Source: Balneolaceae bacterium UBA3186
GTDB lineage: Bacteria; Bacteroidota; Rhodothermia; Balneolales; Balneolaceae
Assembly: GCA_002364085.1 (NCBI GenBank)
Contig: DEXK01000020.1
Span: 91,162 to 143,367, forward strand
Direction: 5' to 3'
DNA length: 52,206 nt
Shown here: one piece after another, positions 44,190-51,910 of the stretch
Layout: each line of letters starts with the position of its first letter
How positions within the stretch are numbered: position 1 is the first letter of the stretch
The notes under the pieces: generated by a model
What the model was told of the DNA's origin: nothing
The model's database searches: none
The model's input: only the letters and a program-made list of their open reading frames with translations
Made by a program: the position numbers and the translations under genes

Positions 44190-44363
44190 AAAACATATAA
44201 CCGCAGAGAATAATTAAGCTTCTTACCTCCAAAACCCACGCGCCCCGTGGTTAAAACTATTCCCAAACCCTCTGTGTCCTCTGTGATTCACTTTCCGTGG
44301 TTTATCCCTTTCGTTTTCTGTGCTTTTGTGGCTATAATAAAATGAACTCAAAATTCATTTGAT
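44190..44363. repeat. CACAGAG/CTCTGTG-type repeat stretch before the dehydrogenase
   Basis: ACCGCAGAGAATAATTAAGC (from 44201) is close to CACAGAGAATAATTAACC at 42253; CCCTCTGTGTCCTCTGTG (44267-44284) repeats the run at 43443. Together with the earlier copies it marks at least five insertions of the same repeat family in 2 kb. No gene is visible here. Confidence 0.6.
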
Positions 44364-45392
44364 ATGCGCCAACTCGTTTATACCAAAACCGGAAGTTATG
44401 ATGTCCTGCAGGTTCAGGAAGTGCCTGATCTGACTCCAAACAAAGACGAACTCCTCATTCAGGTAAAAGCATCGGGATTAAACTTCGCAGATATCCTCGC
44501 CCGAAAGGGGCAATATCCCGACGGACCAAAAACGCCGTGTGTGATGGGCTATGAAGTCTCGGGAATCGTTACAGAAGTTGGCTCGGAAATTGATAAAAGC
44601 TGGATCGGCAAAGAAGTGATCGGTTTATGCCGATTCAAAGGCCAGGCGGAACAAGTAGTGTTGAAAGAAAAACAAGTGTATGAAAAACCGGCATCGCTTT
44701 CTTTTGAAGAAGCGGCTTCCATTCCGGTTACTTATTTGACGGCGTGGGCGTTGTTGGTTGCCATGGGCGGACTCCAAAAAGAAGAATCCGTTCTAATTCA
44801 CAATGCGGGCGGTGGAGTTGGCTTAGCTCAACTGGATATTGCCAAACACATTGGCGCCACAACCTACGGAACAGCCAGCGAACGTAAACACGGATTCCTG
44901 AAAGAACGCGGGTTGGATCACCCCATCGATTACAGAAACAAGGATTGGTACGACGAACTCATGAAACTCACCGGTAAACGTGGAGTGGAACTGATCACCG
45001 ACCCGTTAGGCGGCGACGAATGGAAGAAAAGCTACAGAGCACTACGTGCTACCGGTCGGTTGGGAATGTTTGGAATTTCTGTGGCCAGTATAAATTCCTC
45101 AGGTGGATTGAGAGCCAAGTATGAACTCATAAAAACGGTGCTGAAAATGCCCACCTTTAAACCACTTTCTCTGCTAGATAAAAACCGTGGTGTGTATGGC
45201 GTAAACCTCGGCCACTTATGGCATGAATCCGATAAAGCCGCTTTATGGATGAAAGCTATTCTGGATGGCGTAGAAACCGGCTGGGTTCGACCGCATGTAG
45301 ACAAAACTTTCACCCTCGAAGAAGCCGGCGAAGCCCATCGCTACATCGAGGAGCGTAGGAATATTGGGAAGGTTGTTTTGGTGGTTAAATAA
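44364..45392 (+). CDS. Zinc-type medium-chain dehydrogenase/quinone oxidoreductase family protein
   Basis: A 342-residue NAD(P)H-dependent oxidoreductase of the MDR superfamily (quinone oxidoreductase/VAT-1-like branch). VKASGLNFADILARKGQYP and GYEVSGIVTEVGSEID form the GroES-like N-terminal domain; the Rossmann domain shows LIHNAGGGVGLAQLDIAKH with the nucleotide-binding Gly pattern. There are no catalytic zinc Cys/His ligands, so it is likely a zinc-free quinone oxidoreductase type. The gene is visibly richer in GC than the following 4.8 kb. The HNH gene begins only 3 bp after its stop. Confidence 0.9.
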   Translation: MRQLVYTKTGSYDVLQVQEVPDLTPNKDELLIQVKASGLNFADILARKGQYPDGPKTPCVMGYEVSGIVTEVGSEIDKSWIGKEVIGLCRFKGQAEQVVLKEKQVYEKPASLSFEEAASIPVTYLTAWALLVAMGGLQKEESVLIHNAGGGVGLAQLDIAKHIGATTYGTASERKHGFLKERGLDHPIDYRNKDWYDELMKLTGKRGVELITDPLGGDEWKKSYRALRATGRLGMFGISVASINSSGGLRAKYELIKTVLKMPTFKPLSLLDKNRGVYGVNLGHLWHESDKAALWMKAILDGVETGWVRPHVDKTFTLEEAGEAHRYIEERRNIGKVVLVVK

Positions 45393-45395
45393 ATT

Positions 45396-46385
45396 ATGAA
45401 TTCATCACAGATCATAGATTCTTTAATAAGCCTAAATCGGGATATCAATCCTAATATTTGGGATGAAAGAACTAAGACTGGCGCTCCTCATAAACCTCTT
45501 CTGTTGCTATCTATTATGGATGGAATTGAAAATGGTTGGATTATTTCAAGCCATTTTCAATTCAGTGATTCTATAGGAGAAACTTTTTTCGATTACTGGG
45601 AAAACCTTTTTGATGAAAAAAGAGAAACCTCAATCGCTCTTCCTCTTTATCACATGAAAAGTGAGCCTTTCTGGAAACTTATATATAAGCAGGGCGAAAA
45701 TGAATTCACTTATTCACCGTCTCTTGGAGCGCTTTTAAAAAGAGTTGAATCATTTGAAATAGATCAGAATATGTTTCAAATAATGTCTGACCCTTCAGAA
45801 AATAAAAAGCTACGGTTTCTCCTTTTTGAGAACTATTTTTCAGATGAAATTGCTATACGACTTACTAAAACTCAAGAACTCATTACTAAGAGTTATTCAT
45901 ACTCCAACTCTCTCTTAGGTATGGTCTCCGATCCCTTTTATTTAGATCATAATGATAATCCATTAAAATTCAGCACCGTACATAAACCCATACGAAGCAA
46001 AGGTTTCTCAAGAGTTATACGTAATAATTTTAATGATAAATGTGCGATTTGTGGTGATAGAATAATAACTCCTAATGGTAATTCACTGGTTGATGCAGCA
46101 CATATTATTCCATGGAGTGATTATAAAAACGATGATCCCAGAAACGGGCTTTCGCTTTGTAAATCACATCATTGGATGTTTGACAATTTTATGTTAACCA
46201 TTGATGAATATTATAAGATAAAGATTTCAAAATACCTGGATATTCCGGATAATATTATTTCAGGATTGGAAGAAAGAAAAGGTAAAAAGATCTTACTACC
46301 TGATAACCCGAATTATTATCCTGCGATTGAGGCTGTTTTACTTCACAATAAAAGATTTAAAGAAGTCCATGAAAAATGGTATTAA
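45396..46385 (+). CDS. HNH restriction-type endonuclease with McrA/SBD-like N-terminus
   Basis: A 329-residue nuclease. The C-terminal HNH domain (HNH_2 type) has CAICG (216-220), DAAHIIPW (233-240, catalytic-type H236), and GLSLCKSHHWMFD (251-263; N250, C255, H258), so zinc and active-site residues are intact. The N-terminus (GAPHKPLLLLSIMDGIENG at 29-47, then PLYHMKSEPFWKLI at 83-96) resembles the sulfur-binding domain of ScoMcrA/SprMcrA-like proteins, which detect phosphorothioate DNA; this match is from memory. AT-rich like the helicase gene. It is 3 bp after the dehydrogenase and convergent with the helicase (17 bp apart). Confidence 0.82.
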   Translation: MNSSQIIDSLISLNRDINPNIWDERTKTGAPHKPLLLLSIMDGIENGWIISSHFQFSDSIGETFFDYWENLFDEKRETSIALPLYHMKSEPFWKLIYKQGENEFTYSPSLGALLKRVESFEIDQNMFQIMSDPSENKKLRFLLFENYFSDEIAIRLTKTQELITKSYSYSNSLLGMVSDPFYLDHNDNPLKFSTVHKPIRSKGFSRVIRNNFNDKCAICGDRIITPNGNSLVDAAHIIPWSDYKNDDPRNGLSLCKSHHWMFDNFMLTIDEYYKIKISKYLDIPDNIISGLEERKGKKILLPDNPNYYPAIEAVLLHNKRFKEVHEKWY

Positions 46386-46402
46386 TTGACTTACGAATAT
46401 AC

Positions 46403-49400
46403 CTAAGCTAAAACTTTAACAAACTCCCCTACAACCCTCATACCAGCTGAGTTTTCTTCATTTATTTTGATTTCTTTATAAGAATCATCAAATGAATTAG
46501 GTCTTAAGACAATTGAAGAGTGTTTCCAACCTTCCTCCGAAACTACTTTTTCACTTGAATAGGTCTTGATGGTAAAAGAGGAATTAAAATCTTCGTCTTG
46601 AATATCCATATTTTCTACCAAAACAATTTTCCCGTTACGGCTTCCTCCAGTATATGCCTTAAATAAACAGATTGAGCCATTTGGAATAACTCTATTCATT
46701 GATTCACCGACTATTTTACACGCAAAATAATCGATATTAGAATTCATATTTTCTGGGCCTTCTATTAAGGAAAAATCTTTTTCTAATTGCATTTCACTAA
46801 ACGACCCTGCTGCTGCATAAAAATCATATAACGGAATTGGGTTATTCAATTCTTCTTTTAACATTGGGTCAATAGTAGCTTTTCTTTCCTTGTTTTCGGA
46901 GGGAGACTCTTCGTCAAATGTTTTTATTTTGTCGGTCGTTATATATTGATATAGGCTATCAACAACAGGTTGTTCAAGGTTAAATTTAAAATGAACAACC
47001 GGTAGATTAGAATCCTTCATAGTACTTTGTTGAATTGAATTCGGAACTATTGAAACATCTCCCATAAAATAAAAATCTGTTCCTTCCCCATCTTCCTTTT
47101 TTACAAATAGTAAAATGCGGCTGGAGTTCCTCACTTCCCTAATTTCTTTACTCCCAATTTTCCTATTTGATCTTGACTCCCACGCAAATGTAGATTGGTC
47201 AATAAAATGATCGTTATAATTAATAGTGTTATCTATTGAGTCTGATTTATGATAAGTAACAAAACACGGAGTGACACCATTCTTTGTTCTGTAACCATAT
47301 ATCGTGCTACTAATATCTTTTTCCCAATTAAGCAATCTACATACATCCTTACGGCTGTATTTATTATAGAGAATTAGTCCTTTTTTATAGTTTTCTTCCC
47401 TATAAGATTTATTAAAAGCATAGATAGAATAACTAATTGAATCTAATAGAAACTCTCTAAATTTTCTGTTTTTCAAAACGCCTAAGAATTCCTCATAAAA
47501 ATGAAGTTTCCCTCCCTCCTCATAAAGGATTTTTTCTTCTTTTCTAATAAACTTAAAATTCAAATTAGAGATGCAAGATTCTATGGTTTCTTCAGTTATC
47601 GAATAGCCGTACTGCTGAAGGATCATATCTCTTAAATCATCTACCGATAATTCATTTAATTCAATTAATGATTTAAGGATAAGACTTTCTTCAACTCGTT
47701 TTGAATTGTTTATCTCTTTAGAAAAAAGCTCTAATAGCTTTTCATGTTGCTTGGATAATTCTAAGCTCTCTAATCTCTCAACTTTTAAATAGAAATTGTA
47801 ATAAGATTTACTGTAGTCCACGAACAAAAAAGGATCGCGTGAACCATGCTCAATAAAGTCCATCATCATTGGAGATCTACCCAACCTAAATTTCAAAAGA
47901 TTGTAATCCTTTTTTAAATCGGCGAACAACTGCAAATTGGAAGAATCAATAGATTGAAAGATTCTCTCTTTGGTAATTTTATCGAAATTGATGGTAGAAG
48001 CGCCAGGAATCATCCTGCTGCCTTCAGTGATTAATTTCCGCAAAGAATCTTTGTTATATGAAGTATCGCCATACAAAGCGATGGGGATGAGGTAGTTGTT
48101 TTCATAATTACCAATAAAATCAATAACAGTTAAATAGTTCTTGCCATCAACTTTTCTTAACCCTCTTCCTAATTGCTGAATAAAAATAATCGCTGATTCT
48201 GTGGGCCTCAGCATAATGATCTGATTGATTTTTGGAATATCAATCCCTTCATTGAAAATATCCACAGTGAAAATGTAATCGAGCTTTTCAGTTAGATTAT
48301 CTGACTCTAATCTTTCAATTGAATCGGCTCTTTCATCTTCAGAATTATCACCTGTTAAAGCAATTGTTTTAAATCCATTCAAATTGAATAATGCAGACAA
48401 TTCTATTGCTTCTTTTTTTCTTGAGCAAAAGATTAACCCCCTCGTAACCCCATTATCACTACCATAGAACTTTGCCTGCTCAATAATCCGTTTAACACGT
48501 TCGCTTGAGACTAAATAATTGAAGTCCGTTTTTTTATCAATTTCTATGTTGTCAATAGTTAAATCGGTAACACCATAGTAGTGAAAAGGACTAAGCATTT
48601 CCTCCTCCATTGCTCTGCTTAATCTTATTTCATAAGCAATGTTGTAATCAAAAATTTTAAATATATCATTGCCATCTGTCCGCTCTGGAGTAGCAGTCAT
48701 TCCTAAAAGAAACTTAGGTTCAAAGTGCTCGATTAAGCGCAAATATGAATCCGCGCCCGATCGATGAGTTTCATCAATTATGATGTAATCAAAATGGTCT
48801 TTCGAGAAGTTATCTAAATGGTTAGTTTTCGAAATGGTTTGAATAGTCGAGAACACAAAATCACAATCCAAGTCTTTCCTGTTTCCCGAATACAAACCCA
48901 TAGTTTTATCCTTGCCAAAAACACTTTGAAATGTGTTTAGTGAGTCTTTCGCAATGGTCAATCGATGAACTACAAAAAGTAATTTTTTTGGTTTAAAAGC
49001 TTTAGCATCAAATGCTGATAAATAAGTTTTTCCTGTTCCTGTTGCTGATATGATTAGCGCTTTATTTTTCCCCTCATCTCTCAATTTTTGTAGGTTTTCT
49101 AATGCTTCTATTTGCATTGAATTAGGGCTGACCAGTAGTTGAGACTCAACTATATCTTCAAGTTTACTTTTTCGATTTAGAAGAAATTGACTATGATAGA
49201 TTTCCTCGTAAGACATAATATATTGTCTTGTTACGGGAGTTCCCTCTTTAAAATCAGAATGAAACTCACGAAGCACTTTCTCGACAATGCCACTTTCGTC
49301 TAGTGCAGAAACTTTAATATTCCATTCTTTATTCGTAGATAAAGCCTGTGCTGTAAGATTACTGCTACCAATAATCAGATTATAATAGTCTTTGCTCTTA

Positions 49401-49780
49401 AAAATGTATCCTTTGGTATGGGTGTTTCCACTTGTAGCTATTCTAAGGTCTATATTTTTAAACTTCAGAAGTCTTTTAAGAGCTTCAGGTTGTGTAAAAT
49501 TCAAATATTGAGAAACAAGTATTTGACCCTTTATTCCTCGCTGTTCGAGTTCCTTTAATTTGTTGATTATTGCAGCAACTCCACTTGTTGTTACAAACGC
49601 GACTGATATAAAAAACTGATTACAGTTTTCAAGCTCATGAAGAATCGTTGAAAGCACCTTTTTGGGTGGGTTCTTTTGATTGATAAGTAATTCAGGCTGA
49701 TAATTCGAATCTGATAAAATTGTTTTATCAATAAAACCGGTATGTAAGCTATGTTTGAAGCTTTGGGTCAGATCATCCAT
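46403..49780 (-). CDS. PLD-nuclease/helicase/DUF3427 protein with C-terminal LexA-type autoprotease
   Basis: A 1125-residue multidomain protein. (1) HKD/PLD-type nuclease domain, about 35-175: HTKGYIFKSKDYYNLIIGSS at 121-140 has H121, K123 and the GSSNLT tail. (2) SF2 helicase, about 215-600: Walker A ATGTGKT (246-252), DETH (336-339), TATP (362-365), and Arg-rich QQLGRGLRK. (3) DUF3427-like region, about 640-960. (4) S24/LexA-type peptidase, about 983-1125: YAAAGS with A991-G992, S1027 in GESMN, K1072 in TIKTY. The last set is a complete self-cleavage apparatus. Starts 8 bp inside the NUDIX gene. A defence or repair role is inferred. Confidence 0.85.
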   Translation of the reverse strand: MDDLTQSFKHSLHTGFIDKTILSDSNYQPELLINQKNPPKKVLSTILHELENCNQFFISVAFVTTSGVAAIINKLKELEQRGIKGQILVSQYLNFTQPEALKRLLKFKNIDLRIATSGNTHTKGYIFKSKDYYNLIIGSSNLTAQALSTNKEWNIKVSALDESGIVEKVLREFHSDFKEGTPVTRQYIMSYEEIYHSQFLLNRKSKLEDIVESQLLVSPNSMQIEALENLQKLRDEGKNKALIISATGTGKTYLSAFDAKAFKPKKLLFVVHRLTIAKDSLNTFQSVFGKDKTMGLYSGNRKDLDCDFVFSTIQTISKTNHLDNFSKDHFDYIIIDETHRSGADSYLRLIEHFEPKFLLGMTATPERTDGNDIFKIFDYNIAYEIRLSRAMEEEMLSPFHYYGVTDLTIDNIEIDKKTDFNYLVSSERVKRIIEQAKFYGSDNGVTRGLIFCSRKKEAIELSALFNLNGFKTIALTGDNSEDERADSIERLESDNLTEKLDYIFTVDIFNEGIDIPKINQIIMLRPTESAIIFIQQLGRGLRKVDGKNYLTVIDFIGNYENNYLIPIALYGDTSYNKDSLRKLITEGSRMIPGASTINFDKITKERIFQSIDSSNLQLFADLKKDYNLLKFRLGRSPMMMDFIEHGSRDPFLFVDYSKSYYNFYLKVERLESLELSKQHEKLLELFSKEINNSKRVEESLILKSLIELNELSVDDLRDMILQQYGYSITEETIESCISNLNFKFIRKEEKILYEEGGKLHFYEEFLGVLKNRKFREFLLDSISYSIYAFNKSYREENYKKGLILYNKYSRKDVCRLLNWEKDISSTIYGYRTKNGVTPCFVTYHKSDSIDNTINYNDHFIDQSTFAWESRSNRKIGSKEIREVRNSSRILLFVKKEDGEGTDFYFMGDVSIVPNSIQQSTMKDSNLPVVHFKFNLEQPVVDSLYQYITTDKIKTFDEESPSENKERKATIDPMLKEELNNPIPLYDFYAAAGSFSEMQLEKDFSLIEGPENMNSNIDYFACKIVGESMNRVIPNGSICLFKAYTGGSRNGKIVLVENMDIQDEDFNSSFTIKTYSSEKVVSEEGWKHSSIVLRPNSFDDSYKEIKINEENSAGMRVVGEFVKVLA

Positions 49781-50168
49781 TCGAAACTAGTTTATCTACT
49801 ATAGGAATATCCGCTGCTGCCCAATCAAGTGCTGTAAGATCGTTAATTTTCAACCATTTTTGATCTATGTGTTCTTTAAGAATTAACTCTTGAGACTCGA
49901 CTTCACATTTAAAGCTGTGCATCGTTAATTCAAAGTCTGGGTATTTATGCTCAACTGTTAGAAAGTGGGATCTAATCCTAGAAGAAATATTCAATTCCTC
50001 AAATAATTCGCGCTTTAGTGCTTCTTCTCTTGTCTCACCCTCTTCGATTTTCCCTCCTGGAAATTCAAATTTCTCTGATATGTAATGAAGTTTATTTTTT
50101 GGCCTCTGAACACATAGTACTTTGTCTTCACAAAATATCACTCCAGCAGCAACTTCAATTCTTTTCAT
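49773..50168 (-). CDS. NUDIX hydrolase, MutT-like
   Basis: A 131-residue NUDIX enzyme that hydrolyses nucleoside diphosphate derivatives, of the 8-oxo-dGTP/dNTP type. The Nudix box is complete: GGKIEEGETREEALKRELFE with the REL-x-EE core (residues about 37-58), preceded by FEFPGGK. The frame begins at 50207, but MKRIEVAAGVIFCEDKVLCV from 50168 matches the MutT start. Overlaps the helicase gene by 8 bp (ATGGATGA), so the two are translationally coupled; the link of a nucleotide pool enzyme with a helicase-nuclease is found in some defence loci. Confidence 0.88.
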   Translation of the reverse strand: MKRIEVAAGVIFCEDKVLCVQRPKNKLHYISEKFEFPGGKIEEGETREEALKRELFEELNISSRIRSHFLTVEHKYPDFELTMHSFKCEVESQELILKEHIDQKWLKINDLTALDWAAADIPIVDKLVSNG

Positions 50169-50378
50169 TTTAGCTTTTGTTTTTTGCAATGTAATAAAGT
50201 TGTGCATTAACCTTCTTTGGTTTAGAGATCTTTATATGCATACTCCTTTATTTAATAGTCTATTGGAAGAATATCACCTAAAAATTTGACGTAATCTTTC
50301 CTATTCAATGTACCCACTTCTTCTTTTTTTTTAAAGTACTAGCCTTTTTAATGTGTAACTTTGATTAGAATATCGCTT

Positions 50379-51689
50379 TTAAAAGTTAAAGCAAGCCACC
50401 AAAACCAACTCCTCCTGCGGGGCGATCAAATACTCCGTGCCGTTTTCGGTGATCACTACCATCTCTTCCACGCTGATCGTTTTGGTTCCGCCTGATTCTA
50501 AGGTCCAAGCGTGGAAGCCGTCGAATGCGAAGACCATTCCTTCTTTTAAGAGCTTTTGCGCAGCCGGACGTACACTCGGCGACTGCGATCCTCCCAGATT
50601 TGGTCCTACATCATGAGCTACATATCCTACCGGATGTCCTGTGCTCCACGGCACATATTCGGAATTATTGGCCTTCATCAATGCTCTTTGAGCCGCATCT
50701 ACTTCCACTCCTTTTACTCCGGGCTTCATGGCATTGAATGCCGCGCGATTTCCGGCTTTGGCAGATTCCCAATAGAACTGAATGTCTTCCGGAGCTTCTG
50801 TTTCTCCCTCTTTCAGCACATATGCAAACCGTTGGATATCACTCACCCAGCGACCATATAATTTGATCCCGAAATCTGTCTGAATTACATCTCCGCCCAT
50901 AATTACTTTATCGGTCGCATGAGAATGACCACGATCCGGTCCGGAATTCACATTCGGATTTTGGGTTGGGTTCCACGCTTCGCCCACTCCGTATTCCTCC
51001 ATCTTTGCATCCAGAAAAGCGGCTACATCGGCATCGGTCGTCACGCCCGGCTCTATCATTTCGTAGGCTTCCAGTTCCCATGCAGCGGTCAGTTCAGCTG
51101 CTTTTCTTAGGATATCTACTTCCGCCGGTAATTTTACCGACAACCATTCATAGATCAGTTCATCCGAAGAAACCAATCGCTTACTCAATGTAGAACCAAG
51201 TTGGTTTTCCAGATTCATTCGTTGGGTGTAGCTCAATCCATCTGCCTGAGCGCTGCCGGTGCTCGAGTTTATCGCGATCGCTTTAAAATCCCTTTCTTTT
51301 ATAAATTCCACCGCCATGCTTACCGCCGACTTCCCTCTTTCAACCGGAATTACTTCGTCGTGAATGTCTAATTCATCCAGCGCCGTGGATTCTCCGGATG
51401 GTGAAAATACCTTGGAATGAAAGCCTTCGCTGTCTCTGTAAAACAGAAAAGCCGCAGTTCCGCCTGCATTTTCTCCCCCGATGTGATCGGCGATCGGGTC
51501 GTTATTGTTTTCCCTGCAGATCACGATCCAAAGATCAACACCCGCTGCTTCCATGGCTTGTGGCAACAACGTATTAATGCGTTCCTTCCGAATTTCCGGC
51601 CAGGGCGATTCTCCCCATTCTATGGGTGGTTTACTATCAGGAGCACATGCGGAAATGAAGATCAGGAGAACAAATAAATATCGGATCAT
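50379..51689 (-). CDS. Lipoprotein-type M24 metallopeptidase (Xaa-Pro aminopeptidase-like)
   Basis: A 436-residue M24 ('pita-bread') peptidase with a lipoprotein signal (MIRYLFVLLIFISACAP; lipobox Cys about residue 15). Metal-site segments: QTDFGIKLYGRWVSDIQRFA (the two Asp), HPVGYVAHDVGP (His) and SVEEMVVI (Glu). The other Glu ligand position reads AFDGFHAW, i.e. Asp in place of Glu, unusual for the family. The frame extends to 51848, but that part is only the translation of the REP palindrome; the ATG at 51689 gives the real signal peptide. The gene is GC-rich relative to the neighbouring helicase cluster. Confidence 0.82.
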   Translation of the reverse strand: MIRYLFVLLIFISACAPDSKPPIEWGESPWPEIRKERINTLLPQAMEAAGVDLWIVICRENNNDPIADHIGGENAGGTAAFLFYRDSEGFHSKVFSPSGESTALDELDIHDEVIPVERGKSAVSMAVEFIKERDFKAIAINSSTGSAQADGLSYTQRMNLENQLGSTLSKRLVSSDELIYEWLSVKLPAEVDILRKAAELTAAWELEAYEMIEPGVTTDADVAAFLDAKMEEYGVGEAWNPTQNPNVNSGPDRGHSHATDKVIMGGDVIQTDFGIKLYGRWVSDIQRFAYVLKEGETEAPEDIQFYWESAKAGNRAAFNAMKPGVKGVEVDAAQRALMKANNSEYVPWSTGHPVGYVAHDVGPNLGGSQSPSVRPAAQKLLKEGMVFAFDGFHAWTLESGGTKTISVEEMVVITENGTEYLIAPQEELVLVACFNF

Positions 51690-51790
51690 ATAACAATGAG
51701 TTTTGGGGTAAAAAGGAATATCAGGTTTTGGGAACAGGAAACAAAAAGTGAGTCCGAATTTGTATACACATTCGGTGTGGCCATTACGCA

Positions 51791-51830
51791 TTCCATGTAG
51801 GGGCGAATCGCGATTCGCACCTACATGGAA
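51791..51830. repeat. REP palindrome (40 bp, one mismatch)
   Basis: Arm TTCCATGTAGGGGCGAATCG (51791-51810) is matched by its inverse at 51811-51830 with one mismatch and no loop. GTAGGGGCGA is the conserved head of REP sequences associated with RAYTs. It lies 81 bp before the RAYT start and is shared in part with the RAYT coding sequence (52190 onward). Confidence 0.9.
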
Positions 51831-51910
51831 TTGAACCCAATAAATCATCTAGAAAAATCATCTGGATATTTTTGTAAGGAATGTCGTCTCAACCCGTCTA
51901 ACTGTGTATC

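Noticed and set aside
46403..49780. Assignment of the helicase to the Mokosh (helicase-PLD) defence system
   Set aside because: Mokosh uses a different helicase class, and here the domain order is PLD-helicase-DUF3427-S24 with a NUDIX partner.
45396..50168. Prophage, because of the S24 domain and nucleases
   Set aside because: No integrase, terminase, capsid or tail genes are seen, and the S24 domain is fused to a helicase, not to a DNA-binding repressor.
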